Below, piece after piece: positions 40,404 to 49,240 of a stretch of DNA of 64,000 nt. Under the pieces are notes generated by a model, which saw only the letters and a program-made list of their open reading frames with translations, was not told the DNA's origin and did not search any database. This DNA is from Streptomyces sp. Ru62. GTDB taxonomy: Bacteria; Actinomycetota; Actinomycetes; Streptomycetales; Streptomycetaceae. The position numbers were made by a program, and so were the translations under genes. Location: contig NZ_PQSU01000041.1 of NCBI RefSeq assembly GCF_002920615.1, positions 1-64,000 of the forward strand, written 5' to 3'. Positions within the stretch are counted from its first letter, which is position 1; each line of letters begins with the position of its first letter.

Positions 40404-43043
40404 TCAGCCGAGGTCGCGCACCTTGATGGTGTGGATGCCGCGGCCGTGGGTGGCCGCGTACAGGGTGCTGCCGTCGGGGCCCAGCTTCAGCTGGAGCACG
40501 GCGACGGCCGGGAGGCTGCCGACCCGCTGCCACTTCGTGCGGCCGGGCGCACGGTAGACGACGCCCAGGTCGGTGGCGACGGCGAGGCCGCCGTTCGGCG
40601 TGACGATCGCGGAGTCGGTCGGCACGTCGGGCAGGTTCGCCGAGATGTCCTTCCAGGTGGTGCCCGCGTCGGTGGACTCGAAGACGTGGCCGACGCCGGC
40701 GCCGGGGCCCTCGGTCCAGTGCCGGGAGAAGCCGTTGACGGCGAGGAAGACGTGGTCGGCGTTCTTCGGGTCGACGGCGAAGCCGCTGAGGTAGCGGTTG
40801 GGCACGGTCCCGTCCACGGGCAGGGCGATGTCGTGCCAGCCGGTGCCGTCCGCGTTGCCGACGGAGATGCCGCGGGCGAAACCCCGGTTGTTGCAGGGGC
40901 CGCACCAGGCCGCGTACACCTTGCCGCCCGAGGCCGCGACGGCGGTCGCCGTGCGGCCGGCGCCGAGGTCGTACACGCTCTTCCATTCGTCGCCGCTGCG
41001 GATGGCGTAGCCGTGGGTCTGCACCCAGATGTGCCGGCCGCCGGCGATCCACGTCGAGCTGTTCTTCGTGTCGGCCGCGAGCGGGGCGATGAAGCGGGCC
41101 TCACCGGTCGCGTTGTCGGCCGGGGCGACGTTGTACGAGGTGGCCTTGGCCGGGTCGGTGGTCCAGCTGCCGTCGTTGACCGCGCAGTTCTGGGTCACCT
41201 GGATGGCGAGGTAGACGTACTCCTCCGCGATGTCGCAGCCGTTGGCCGGGTCGGTCAGCGTGTCGCCGCCGTCGCCGCCGAAGTCGGAGCCCATGACCTT
41301 GTCGTCGCCGCGCAGGATGGACTGGCCGTTGTCCTGGAGGCCGCCGGTGACCGAGACGCCGCCGTGGTCGAGGTCCCTGCCGACGCCGACCGAGTAGTAC
41401 TGGAGGGTGTCGATGGTGCCGTCGTTGAGGGAGGTCCAGTCGGTGGCGTGGCCGGAGGCGTCCTGGGAGCCGTCGACCGGGCGCTTGTAGACGCCGCCGT
41501 CGTTGCCGACGTACACGAAGCTCTTGCCGTGGTAGCGGCCGATCGCGACGCCGTGCTGGTCGGAGTGGGTGGTCTGGTGGCAGTCGCCGGTCTGCTCGGC
41601 CGGGTCGATGCTCCAGCAGGGGAAGGTGAAGTTCCAGTACGGTCCCACGGTCGACCAGGTGCTGCCGCCGTCCTTGGTCTCGTAGACCTCCTCCAGGCCC
41701 GCGTAGACATGCTCAGGATCGCTCGGGTCGACGGTGAGGAACTGGTTGTACCAGGCCTGCACGCCCGGCATGTAACCGGCGGTGGTCAGCGCGGAGCCGG
41801 AGGCCGCCAGCCCCTTGTAGTCGGCGATCTTCGTCCAGGGGCCGGCCGGGGAGCCGGACCTGGAGACGAAGACGCCCTCCAGGCCGCTGTCCGGGTTGGT
41901 GTTGAGCTGCTCCGGCGACTGGTCGACGGCGTAGTAGCGCGAGCCGTCGGCGGACCGGGCGAAGGTGACGTTGCCGACGTCGTCCGGGTCGGTCGGCAGG
42001 TCGCCGAAACCGCTGGTGATACGGGTCCAGGTGCCGTTGACCCTGGTGTAGAAGCCGTTGTAGTCGTCACCGCTGCGCCAGCCGACCGCGAGCACGACCC
42101 TGCTCGGGTCCTTCGGGTCGATCGCGATGTCGTTGGCGATGTTCTTGTACGCGGCGTCGGGGTCGTCGTCCTTCGAACCGCCCGGCAGGTAGTCGGGGTT
42201 GGGCGCGTACTCCAGTTTCCAGGCGCCCTTCAGCGTCTTCGTGGAGTGGCTCCACACGCCGGCACTGGTCGCCGCCCACACCTTCCCGCCGCCGAAGCGC
42301 AGCTCGTGGATGGTGGTGGACTCCAGCTCGTCGCCGCCGACCCGGCCGCGGGCGGAGAAGGTGCCGTCGTGCGGGTCGGACAGGACGTAGACGCCGCTGC
42401 CCAGATAGGCATCGGCATTGGTGGTCGCCTCGCCGGTGCCCAGCCACAGCCGCCCGGCGCCGTCGAGCGCGAGCGCGCCGGTGGACTGGGACGGCAGCTT
42501 GTCGCTGATCGGCTTCCAGTGTCCGCCGCCTCGCTCGGACCGCCAGACACCGCCGCCCGCGCTGCCCGCGTACACGTACCCGGCGTCGTCGGCGGCGATG
42601 GCGGCCATCCGGCCGGTCACCTTGCCGGCTCCGCCGCTGGAGTTGGAGTCGATGTCCCGGTAGCGGGGGTCGTCGGAGTCGTACGGCAGGTCGGTGACGT
42701 GGCGCCACCTTCCGCCGGTGCTGGGCAGATGGGTGAGACTGCTCCAGGCGGCGCCGTACGCGCCGGGGGCGACGATGCCGGGCGAGGTGCGGGCCTCGGC
42801 GTACTGGTCCGCCCCCTCGGCTATCTCGTCGGCCTCGTTGCCGTCCTCGTCCTCGCCCTTCGCCTCAGGGCTGAGGGCCCCCGTGGACGCGTCGCGGTCG
42901 GTGGCGATTCGCGCGAGGGTGCGTGCCCCGAAGGGCTTCTTGCTCTTGCCGGACGCGGCGCCGGCGGGTGTCGCGACGAGTGCGGCGGATGCGGTGATGG
43001 CGCAGATCGTGAGCCATCGTCTCTTACGGGTCGGTGCTGACAC
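40404..43043 (-). CDS. Large secreted BNR/Asp-box beta-propeller protein
   Basis: The 879-residue protein has a signal peptide (RRWLTICAITASAALVATPAGAA). Most of the rest is repeating beta-propeller blades with Asp-box motifs such as S-x-D-x-G-x-T-W (SKDGGSTW-like ETKDGGSTW, ESTDAGTTW). VPS10/sortilin-like or xyloglucanase-like BNR repeats are the nearest fold. The catalytic acids of GH74 or GH33 cannot be assigned by eye. GTG start with GGGAGGA upstream. It is exported and may bind or cleave a polysaccharide. No partner gene is present. Confidence 0.85.
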   Translation of the reverse strand: MSAPTRKRRWLTICAITASAALVATPAGAASGKSKKPFGARTLARIATDRDASTGALSPEAKGEDEDGNEADEIAEGADQYAEARTSPGIVAPGAYGAAWSSLTHLPSTGGRWRHVTDLPYDSDDPRYRDIDSNSSGGAGKVTGRMAAIAADDAGYVYAGSAGGGVWRSERGGGHWKPISDKLPSQSTGALALDGAGRLWLGTGEATTNADAYLGSGVYVLSDPHDGTFSARGRVGGDELESTTIHELRFGGGKVWAATSAGVWSHSTKTLKGAWKLEYAPNPDYLPGGSKDDDPDAAYKNIANDIAIDPKDPSRVVLAVGWRSGDDYNGFYTRVNGTWTRITSGFGDLPTDPDDVGNVTFARSADGSRYYAVDQSPEQLNTNPDSGLEGVFVSRSGSPAGPWTKIADYKGLAASGSALTTAGYMPGVQAWYNQFLTVDPSDPEHVYAGLEEVYETKDGGSTWSTVGPYWNFTFPCWSIDPAEQTGDCHQTTHSDQHGVAIGRYHGKSFVYVGNDGGVYKRPVDGSQDASGHATDWTSLNDGTIDTLQYYSVGVGRDLDHGGVSVTGGLQDNGQSILRGDDKVMGSDFGGDGGDTLTDPANGCDIAEEYVYLAIQVTQNCAVNDGSWTTDPAKATSYNVAPADNATGEARFIAPLAADTKNSSTWIAGGRHIWVQTHGYAIRSGDEWKSVYDLGAGRTATAVAASGGKVYAAWCGPCNNRGFARGISVGNADGTGWHDIALPVDGTVPNRYLSGFAVDPKNADHVFLAVNGFSRHWTEGPGAGVGHVFESTDAGTTWKDISANLPDVPTDSAIVTPNGGLAVATDLGVVYRAPGRTKWQRVGSLPAVAVLQLKLGPDGSTLYAATHGRGIHTIKVRDLG

Positions 43044-43334
43044 CAAGTCCTCCCAGAACGGGTGGTTGTACAGCCGTCGAGGAGAACCCGACCACCGGGG
43101 ACGGGAGGTGTCCGTCACTTGAAGAAGCTTTTGACCAGAACCTGCCACTGCCCCCGGCATCCCTCAGCGAACGCGCGGCGCGGCTCTTGGGGACATGTGG
43201 TCAGCAGGTCGCCGTGCGCCGGTAGTTCGTTCCACTGGCCCACCCGGCCTGCACGCAGGTGACGCAGCCGCTGCCGACGGCATCGGGGACTTCGATTGCG
43301 GCAGCGGCGCCGCCCGGGCTGCCGTGGCTGGGGA

Positions 43335-44828
43335 TCAGGAGCCGACCCGGTCGCGTCGGCGCCGGCGGAGAGCGGGCCGGTCGGTCCCGGTTCCGGTCCC
43401 CGTCCCGCTGCCGCGGGCTGCGGCGCGGGCGGGGCCGTCGGGCAGGGTGAAGGTGAAGACCGCCGTCGCCGCCGCGATCGCGGCGAGGGCGAGGTACGCG
43501 TGCTGGTACGCGGCGACGGGTGGCGCCGCTCCGGTGTGCGGCGGGGTGCCGAGGACGAGGGCCGTGGTCACCGCGGCCGGCGCGAGCGCACCGCCGGTCT
43601 GGCGTACGACGGTGTTCAGCATGGTGGCCTGTGCGAGGTCCGCCCGGTCGACGGTGGCCAGGGAGGCGACCGTGGTCGGTATGAAGAAGCAGCCGATCGC
43701 GGCCCCGAACAGGAACATGTAGCCGCGGAAGGTCCACAGGCCGGTGTCCGCGTCGCAGGTGGCGAGGAGCACCAGTACCGCGCTGACACCGGTCATGCCG
43801 CAGCCGACGATCAGGCGCGGACCGACCCTGACGTACAGGACGCCGACGATCTGCACGGTCAGCAGGACGCCGAACGCCTCGGGGAAGGTGGTCAGTCCCG
43901 ACTCCAGCGCCGTACGGCCCTGGGCCTGCTGGAGGAAGAGAGGGCTCAGGTACAGGGCGCCCATGATGGGCACGAGGCCGACCAGATTGATCAGGTTGGT
44001 GTCGCGGAAGAGCCGGTCGGTGAACAGCCTCAGCCGCAACAGGGGGTGAGCGGTGCGCAGTTCGACGGCGACGGCGGTGGCCAGCAGCACCGCGCCGAGG
44101 ACGAGGGAGGCCAGGACGGCGGTGGAGGTCCAGCCGCGGTTGGGCCCCTCGCTGACGCCGAACATCACGGTGCCCAGCGCCCCCGCGCTCAGCAGCAGGC
44201 CGGGCAGGTCGAAGCGGCCTGGCCGGCCGCCACGGTCGCCGGCCAGGAAGAGCGTGCCGAACAGTACGGCCGGCAGGCCGACCGGCAGATTGACGTAGAA
44301 GACCCACCGCCAGGACAGGTGGTCCACCAGCAGCCCGCCCAGCACGGGGGCCGCGGCCGGGGCGATCTGCTGCGGAATGATCATGTAGCGGGAGATGCGC
44401 ACCTGCTCGGCGGAGCTGAAGGTGCCGAACAGCAGCGCGGTGGAGGCCGGGAAGAGGACACCGGCCGACACCCCCTGCACGGCGCGGTAGGCGACGAGCT
44501 GGCCGAGTCCCGCCGCCGCCCCGCACAGCAGCGACGAGCCGAGGAAACCGGCCAGGGCGGTCAGCAGGACGCGTTTGGCGCCGAACCGTTCGACCAGCCA
44601 GGCCGAGGCCGGTATGGCCATGGCCAGGCAGACCGGATAGACGACGACCACCCCGTCCAGCGCGGCGGTGGTCAGCCGGAACTGACGGGCGATCGAGGGC
44701 AGTGCCACCGTCGTGATCGCTCCGTCGACGATCGCGATGAACGTCACGCTGACGCACACGACGGGGACGACCAGGCGCTGGCTGATGCGGGCGGGCAGGG
44801 CGGACAGCACGGAGTGACGTCGGCGCAT
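43335..44828 (-). CDS. DHA2-type MFS multidrug exporter
   Basis: The 497-residue protein has about 14 predicted transmembrane segments. It has the DHA2 signatures VDGAITTVALPSIARQF in helix 1, WLVERFGAKRVLL (loop 2-3) and WRWVFYVNLPVGL. A Gly-Thr dipeptide run (GSGTGTGTGT) marks the C-terminal tail. The start ATG lies in the left arm of an inverted repeat. The MarR gene is divergent, 73 bases away, and is its likely repressor. Confidence 0.93.
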   Translation of the reverse strand: MRRRHSVLSALPARISQRLVVPVVCVSVTFIAIVDGAITTVALPSIARQFRLTTAALDGVVVVYPVCLAMAIPASAWLVERFGAKRVLLTALAGFLGSSLLCGAAAGLGQLVAYRAVQGVSAGVLFPASTALLFGTFSSAEQVRISRYMIIPQQIAPAAAPVLGGLLVDHLSWRWVFYVNLPVGLPAVLFGTLFLAGDRGGRPGRFDLPGLLLSAGALGTVMFGVSEGPNRGWTSTAVLASLVLGAVLLATAVAVELRTAHPLLRLRLFTDRLFRDTNLINLVGLVPIMGALYLSPLFLQQAQGRTALESGLTTFPEAFGVLLTVQIVGVLYVRVGPRLIVGCGMTGVSAVLVLLATCDADTGLWTFRGYMFLFGAAIGCFFIPTTVASLATVDRADLAQATMLNTVVRQTGGALAPAAVTTALVLGTPPHTGAAPPVAAYQHAYLALAAIAAATAVFTFTLPDGPARAAARGSGTGTGTGTDRPALRRRRRDRVGS

Positions 44829-44866
44829 ATGCTGAGCATACGCACTATGTGCTTACTCAGCATATG
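44826..44866. promoter_or_regulatory. Inverted repeats between MFS and MarR genes
   Basis: CATATGCTGAG (44826-44836) is repeated in reverse at 44856-44866. Inside lie the palindromes TATGCTGAGCATA (44828-44840) and GCACTATGTGC (44842-44852). The left arm covers the MFS start codon. This is a typical divergent MarR operator. Confidence 0.8.
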
Positions 44867-44901
44867 GCTTCCATACTGCGGGACAGGGGAGACTGGGCAC
44901 C

Positions 44902-45333
44902 ATGGCAGTGCAGGGCAGCAGCGACATCCTGATCGACGAGCTCTACGAGACGACGCACCGGCTACGGCAGTTCGTGGAGGCCCGGCTGAGGGAGAAGGGG
45001 GCCTCCGTGGCCCGGCTGCGCGCCATGCGCATGCTGGCCCAGGCCCAGAAGCCGCTGCGGATGCGGGACCTGAGCGAGATGGCGGGCATCGCGGCCCGTA
45101 CCGCCACCACGATCGTGGACAGCCTCGAACGCGACGGCCTCGTGGAACGGGTGCGCCACCCGCAGGACCGGCGCGCCTTCCTGGTACGGCTCACCGACGA
45201 GGGGCTGCGCTGGCACCGCGAGGCGGAGGAGGTCGACCGCCTCGCCCTCGCCGAGGCGACCGCCGCCCTGGACGCGGACGACCGCGCGCAACTTCGGGCG
45301 CTGCTGGGGCGCATCCGCGACCACATGGTCTGA
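44902..45333 (+). CDS. MarR-family transcriptional regulator
   Basis: The 143-residue winged-helix protein has LRMRDLSEMAGIAARTATTIVDSLERDGLVERVRHPQDRRAFLVRLTDEG, split here only by family order of helix 3, helix 4 and wing. It likely represses the divergent exporter and itself. GGGGAG SD before the ATG at 44902. Repeats of GTCGTACCGCC lie just after the stop codon. Confidence 0.92.
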   Translation: MAVQGSSDILIDELYETTHRLRQFVEARLREKGASVARLRAMRMLAQAQKPLRMRDLSEMAGIAARTATTIVDSLERDGLVERVRHPQDRRAFLVRLTDEGLRWHREAEEVDRLALAEATAALDADDRAQLRALLGRIRDHMV

Positions 45334-45357
45334 GGGCGACGCCCCGACCGGGCACAG

Positions 45358-45470
45358 TCGTACCGCCGGTCACGTCGCCGCACGACCTGGGCGCATCGTC
45401 GTACCGCCGGTCGCGCAGCCATACCGCCCGCCCGCGTCGTACCGCCCGCCCGCGTCGTCGTACCGCTCCG
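45358..45470. repeat. Short tandem repeats (GTCGTACCGCCSG)
   Basis: About five imperfect copies of CGTCGTACCGCC with CGCCC spacers lie between the convergent MarR and HTH/MarR genes. The unit length varies from 17 to 40 bases. It has no CRISPR-like spacing. Confidence 0.55.
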
Positions 45471-45474
45471 TCGG

Positions 45475-46230
45475 CTATCCCTGGTGCGGGCCGGGGCGGC
45501 CGGTGCCGGTCGGGGTGCTTGCGGGTTTCGTGTGGAGGACTTCGCGGGCCTGCTCGGCGGCGCGGGTGATGCTTTCGCTGATGAAGTCGAGGAAGCGGGC
45601 GATGTTCTCCAGGCGGGTGGCGGCGGGGGTGTGGGGCCCGAGGACGGTGACGCCTCGGCGTGCGGTCTCGACGAGCTGGTCGTTGGCGCGGGCGCTGGCG
45701 ATCGTCGCCTGGTAGAAGAGTTCGTCGTCGACGACGTAGCGGTCGCGGCGGCGTTCGTCGCGTTCCCGGCGGACCAGGCTCTGCCCCTCCAGGAAGGTGA
45801 TCGCCTTGGAGACGGACGCCGGGCTGACCTGGAGGCGTTGGGCGAGTTCGGACGCGGTGAGGCTGCCCGCGTCGGTGGTGAACAGGCAGGTCAGCACGCG
45901 GGCCGTCATCTTGGGCAGCCCCGAGGCCATGAGGACGGTGGTGAGCGTCTCCTCGTACTCGGCCACGGCCTCGGCGTCGCGTCCGTGCGGCTGGGGGGCC
46001 GTCTGCGGGCCCCGGGAGGAGGCGGGCCTGCGCCGGCGTGCGCGGCGTTCGGTGGCGCGGTGGGCCAGGTCGGCACGGTAGGCGGTGGGGCCGCCGTTGC
46101 GCATCACCTCACGGGTGATCGTGGAGGTCGGACGGCCGACGCGCCGGGCGATCTCGGCGTAGGCGAGGCCGTCGGCCAGCCCCAGTGCGATCTGCTGGCG
46201 TTCCTGCTGGGTGAGCCTGCCTCCCGGCAA
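45475..46230 (-). CDS. Fusion regulator: IS30-type HTH plus MarR/GbsR-like winged helix
   Basis: The 251-residue protein has an N-terminal HTH_38-type domain (~5-60: LTQQERQQIALGLADG, EIARRVGRPTSTITREV), as in IS30 transposases but without the catalytic core. A C-terminal winged helix (~95-170: LTASELAQRLQVSPASVSKAI) and a helical dimer region follow. The start is TTG at 46230, with AGGAGG five bases upstream. It is divergent from the DUF4097 gene, and the region between contains GGAAAC repeats, so it probably controls that gene. It is not a transposase. Confidence 0.85.
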   Translation of the reverse strand: MPGGRLTQQERQQIALGLADGLAYAEIARRVGRPTSTITREVMRNGGPTAYRADLAHRATERRARRRRPASSRGPQTAPQPHGRDAEAVAEYEETLTTVLMASGLPKMTARVLTCLFTTDAGSLTASELAQRLQVSPASVSKAITFLEGQSLVRRERDERRRDRYVVDDELFYQATIASARANDQLVETARRGVTVLGPHTPAATRLENIARFLDFISESITRAAEQAREVLHTKPASTPTGTGRPGPHQG

Positions 46231-46270
46231 CGGGGCCTCCTCGGAAATCCTTCTCGGCTGTTACCGGCCC

Positions 46271-46464
46271 CACCATAGCGTTCAGCTCTCACTCATTGCA
46301 ATGACATCAGTGATCGACGTTGCGTTACCCGCATGGCCATTGCAACATCTTGATGCCATCTAGCTGCGCAAACACAGGTCGGAAGCAACAAGCCTGTTGT
46401 CGAGACATGGAAAGCAACGTAGCGTTTCCAATGTCGGAAACAACAACGAACACGGGAGAGCCCG
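46271..46464. promoter_or_regulatory. Divergent regulatory region of the HTH/MarR and DUF4097 genes
   Basis: GTTTCC-AATGTC-GGAAAC (46424-46441) is a perfect inverted repeat, and a third half-site GGAAAGC lies at 46409-46415. CATTGCAATG and CCATTGCAAC occur further left (46293-46350). The low GC content of this stretch compared with its surroundings supports promoter function. Confidence 0.65.
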
Positions 46465-47130
46465 ATGCAGAAGTTCGACACCCCCGCCCCGGTCGCCGCC
46501 GTCATCGACATCCCCTCCGGGCGCGTCCAGCTCATCGCCTCGGACCGCGCCGACACCACCGTCGAGGTCCTGCCCACCGACCCGTCCAAGGGCCGCGACA
46601 CCAAGGCCGCCGACCAGACCACCGTCAGCTACGCCGACGGCGTCCTGCGGATCACCGCCCCGGCCGGCGGCAACCAGCTCTTCGGTCCCTCCGGCTCCGT
46701 GGAGGTCACCGTCCAGCTGCCCACCGGCTCCGGCATCGAGGGCAAGGCCGCCGGCGCCGAGTTCAGGGGAGTCGGACGCCTCGGCGAGATCGCCTTCGAC
46801 GGCGCGTACCGCCGGATCAAGGTCGACGAGGCCGCAAGCGTCCGCCTCACCGCGGTCGACGGTGACGTGGAGGTCGGCCGGCTGAACGGTTCAGCGGACA
46901 TCAGCACTGCCAGGGGCGACATCCGGATCGGTGAGGCCGCGCGCGGGACGGTCGTGCTCCGCACCCAGTCCGGCGACATCTCGGTCGCCGCGGCCGGCGG
47001 TGTCTCGGCGACCCTGGACGCCGAGACCGGGCGGGGCCGCGTACACAACGCCCTCAGGAACGACGGCACCGCCGCGCTCGACATCCGCGCCACCACCTCC
47101 CACGGTGACATCTCCGCCCGCAGCCTCTGA
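46465..47130 (+). CDS. DUF4097-family beta-strand repeat protein
   Basis: The 221-residue protein is made of repeated short beta strands (VRLTAVDGDVEVGRLNGSADISTARGDIRIGEA, in the order expected of DUF4097). It has no signal peptide, so it is intracellular here. Such adhesin-like folds are often found with membrane stress systems; the function is unknown. GGGAG SD upstream. It is divergent from the fused regulator. No anti-sigma or PspC gene is adjacent. Confidence 0.85.
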   Translation: MQKFDTPAPVAAVIDIPSGRVQLIASDRADTTVEVLPTDPSKGRDTKAADQTTVSYADGVLRITAPAGGNQLFGPSGSVEVTVQLPTGSGIEGKAAGAEFRGVGRLGEIAFDGAYRRIKVDEAASVRLTAVDGDVEVGRLNGSADISTARGDIRIGEAARGTVVLRTQSGDISVAAAGGVSATLDAETGRGRVHNALRNDGTAALDIRATTSHGDISARSL

Positions 47131-47432
47131 AGGAGCGGGGCCAGGACCGTCCGAGCAGTCACCGCCCGACGGTCCCGGTGTCCCCGGGGGTGCGCCACGA
47201 CGGCCACTCCCGGGCTCTGGGTGGCCGCTCGACCAGATGCCGGCGCTGCTCCCCCAGCCGCTCCAGTCCCCCGCCCGAGCACGGCGGTCAGGCGGCGCCG
47301 GGCAGCGCAGCCGACGCAGGCACTCGGTGTTCGGTGTTCGTCAGGGAACGGGCGGTCCCAGTCGGGGAGTCGATCCTGAAGGTGACGAGCGGCGGCTCGG
47401 TTTCCGCCGAGTCCTCGGTCGAGGCCGGAGTG
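47131..47432. other. Intergenic stretch
   Basis: About 300 bases between convergent genes. One + strand stretch (47330-47420) reads VPVGESILKVTSGGSVSAES, a weakly protein-like piece with no start codon or domain. Nothing is annotated. Confidence 0.4.
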
Positions 47433-47963
47433 CTAGGTCGTCAGGACCAGCCAGCGGTGGCCGTCGATGAGTTCTCGGGCTGCGTCGAGGTGGCCGGCGT
47501 GGCACGCGGTTTCGGTGATGACGTGCAGCAGGACGTCGCGCAGGGTGTGCAGGTGCGGTTCACCGAACAGGTCGTGGGGCCACCAGGCCAGTCCGGCGCC
47601 GGCCGGGGTGGCGGTGATCACGGCATCGGCGAGTTCCGTCTCCTGCCGGTACCGGTCGAGCACGTCCATGGCCGAGACCCCCGGGGGCACGTTCCAGGCT
47701 TCGGCGCCGCTCGTGAGACCACGGAGGACCTCCTCGTCCCCGGCGACGACGGCGCGGAACCAGAACCGCTCCACATCCAGCGCGAGGTGCTGAACCAGTC
47801 CCAGACAGTGCCATCCGGATGGCAGCACGGGCCGTCGCAGATCCTTCGCGTCGAGCCCGTCGAGGATGCCGAGAACGTGTCGCCGCTGTCCGTCCAGGAC
47901 CCGGAGAAGTGCCCTGACCTCAGCGTCCGGAGTTGGTCCGCTCGAATTTTCGGTCACGGCCAC
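47433..47963 (-). CDS. DinB-family (DUF664) protein
   Basis: The 176-residue four-helix protein has the pattern LVQHLALDVERFWF and the metal-ligand-like LRDVLLHVITETACHAGHLDAARELIDG. It resembles DinB-like/thiol-transferase folds. His in LVQH, and His in HVIT and HAGH, are the expected triad for a divalent metal. The GTG at 47963 is used; a second GTG two codons downstream is possible. Substrate unknown; mycothiol-dependent transfer is known in this fold but is inference here. Confidence 0.85.
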   Translation of the reverse strand: MAVTENSSGPTPDAEVRALLRVLDGQRRHVLGILDGLDAKDLRRPVLPSGWHCLGLVQHLALDVERFWFRAVVAGDEEVLRGLTSGAEAWNVPPGVSAMDVLDRYRQETELADAVITATPAGAGLAWWPHDLFGEPHLHTLRDVLLHVITETACHAGHLDAARELIDGHRWLVLTT

Positions 47964-48188
47964 CCAGGATCGCGTAATCTCCGCGGCCGTGCAGGGAGTT
48001 CCCCGAAGTCGCCCTCCACCGCGAGAGGGCCGGGAACGGCAGGACGCGTCTGCCGACGGAAGCGCGGCGCATGGCGGTCCGACTCAGTTGCGTCTGCTCC
48101 GATGACGTGCGGAACCCCGGGGGCGCCGTTCGAGGTTCCGCACGCCGGGTCGGCGACGGGCCCGGGGATCATCCGTCGGCGGTGCCTG

Positions 48189-48746
48189 TCACCGCCGGCT
48201 CTTGGCCCGGGCGTGGCGTGCGATGCTCGCCGCGTACAGCGGTGTCTCGCGCCGGCAGTGGTCACCGGAGGCGGCCTGCCGTGCGGCGGCGGCCTCCTCG
48301 AAGGTGGTGCCGTTCTTCTCGATGAAGTCCATGAACTCCTGGGTGGGGTGGCTGGTGACCTGGTTGGTGTAGGTGAGGGTGCCGTCGCCGTTGTCCTTGA
48401 CCGACAGGTCCCAGATCACCTGGACCGTCGTCCAGCCGTGCGGGGTGAGCACATCGGATGTGGACACCATGTGGCAGTGGTGCTTCTCGGCGATCTCGGC
48501 GACGTAGTGCTGGATCACCAGTCCGGTGCCGATCATCTCGACGTTGATCGACATCGGCCTGCCGTCGTCGGTCATGGTGTACCCCGCCGCCTTGTGGTCG
48601 GGCGGGGCACACCGCTGGTACTCCTTGTCCGGAAGGTTCAGCAGCCAGTCGGCGATGTCGATCGCGTCCCAGGGTGCGTCGAGCGGCGCGTGCTCCGTCG
48701 ACGTGGACAGCACCAGATCGGACAGGACCTTCTTGGAGTCACTCAT
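48189..48746 (-). CDS. Conserved hypothetical, SRPBCC/START-like
   Basis: The 185-residue protein has no signal peptide. It has WTTVQVIWDLSVKDNGDGTLTYTNQVTSHPTQEF, beta-rich and reminiscent of a START-type ligand-binding fold. It ends with HCRRETPLYAASIARHA. The SD GGGAGGAAAG precedes the ATG. The family is not named with confidence. A small-molecule binder or cyclase is possible. Confidence 0.7.
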   Translation of the reverse strand: MSDSKKVLSDLVLSTSTEHAPLDAPWDAIDIADWLLNLPDKEYQRCAPPDHKAAGYTMTDDGRPMSINVEMIGTGLVIQHYVAEIAEKHHCHMVSTSDVLTPHGWTTVQVIWDLSVKDNGDGTLTYTNQVTSHPTQEFMDFIEKNGTTFEEAAAARQAASGDHCRRETPLYAASIARHARAKSRR

Positions 48747-49240
48747 TGCTTTCCTCCCATCAGCACCGTGAGCGGGTGGTCGCCCCGTGGGGCAGGGCAG
48801 CGGGCAACGGGTCGAGTGGTCGGGCCGTGCCCGGTCGCGAGGATCGGCTGCGGACCAGCCGTGATGCCTCCCAGTCTGGTCAGCGGTGGCGCGGGGCGCT
48901 GTCGAGCGGACTCAACAGACAGCCGTGGGCCGGACCGGAGGCATGCTGTGGGGTTTGCCCCACACTCCGGGCCCCCGGGAGCCGAGGGGGCGGCACTCTG
49001 GTTCCGGGGAGCACCTGCCCGCCGGCCCGGACCGAGATCCCGTCCGCGTCCGAGGGGTGTCGGCGGGGCATCGGCGCCAGGAGTTCCGTCACTCCCTCGC
49101 CCCCGTGATCTGCCGTAGTGGCCGAGAGCGGCTCCGCCCGCGCCGTCGCCCGGCCCGTAGCCCCTGACCGTCGCCCGGCCCCGTAACACTTGACCGCGGC
49201 CCGTCACCTGGCAGCGGACGATCGTTGATACGGTCCCGCC
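48747..49240. other. Intergenic stretch, 494 bases, no gene supported
   Basis: Open frames on both strands are Pro/Arg/Gly-rich without a recognised domain or ribosome site. Near the right end, repeats of CCGTAACACTTGACC and CCGTAGCCCCTGACC occur before the DinB-like gene; TTGACC at 49188 may be a -35 box. Confidence 0.5.

Noticed and set aside
40431..43040. An 869-codon open frame on the + strand
   Set aside because: It is exactly antisense to the secreted BNR protein, which has a signal peptide, Asp-box repeats and a ribosome site. The + frame is Val/Gly/Ala/Asp low-complexity.
45358..45470. Possible CRISPR array or integron-like repeat
   Set aside because: Unit length is irregular and short, and there are no spacers.
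43296..45569. A 757-codon open frame on the + strand
   Set aside because: It is antisense to the MFS exporter and overlaps the MarR gene out of frame. No domain.
45475..46230. IS30-family transposase
   Set aside because: Only the N-terminal HTH resembles IS30. The catalytic DDE domain is replaced by a MarR-type winged helix, and no terminal inverted repeats flank it.
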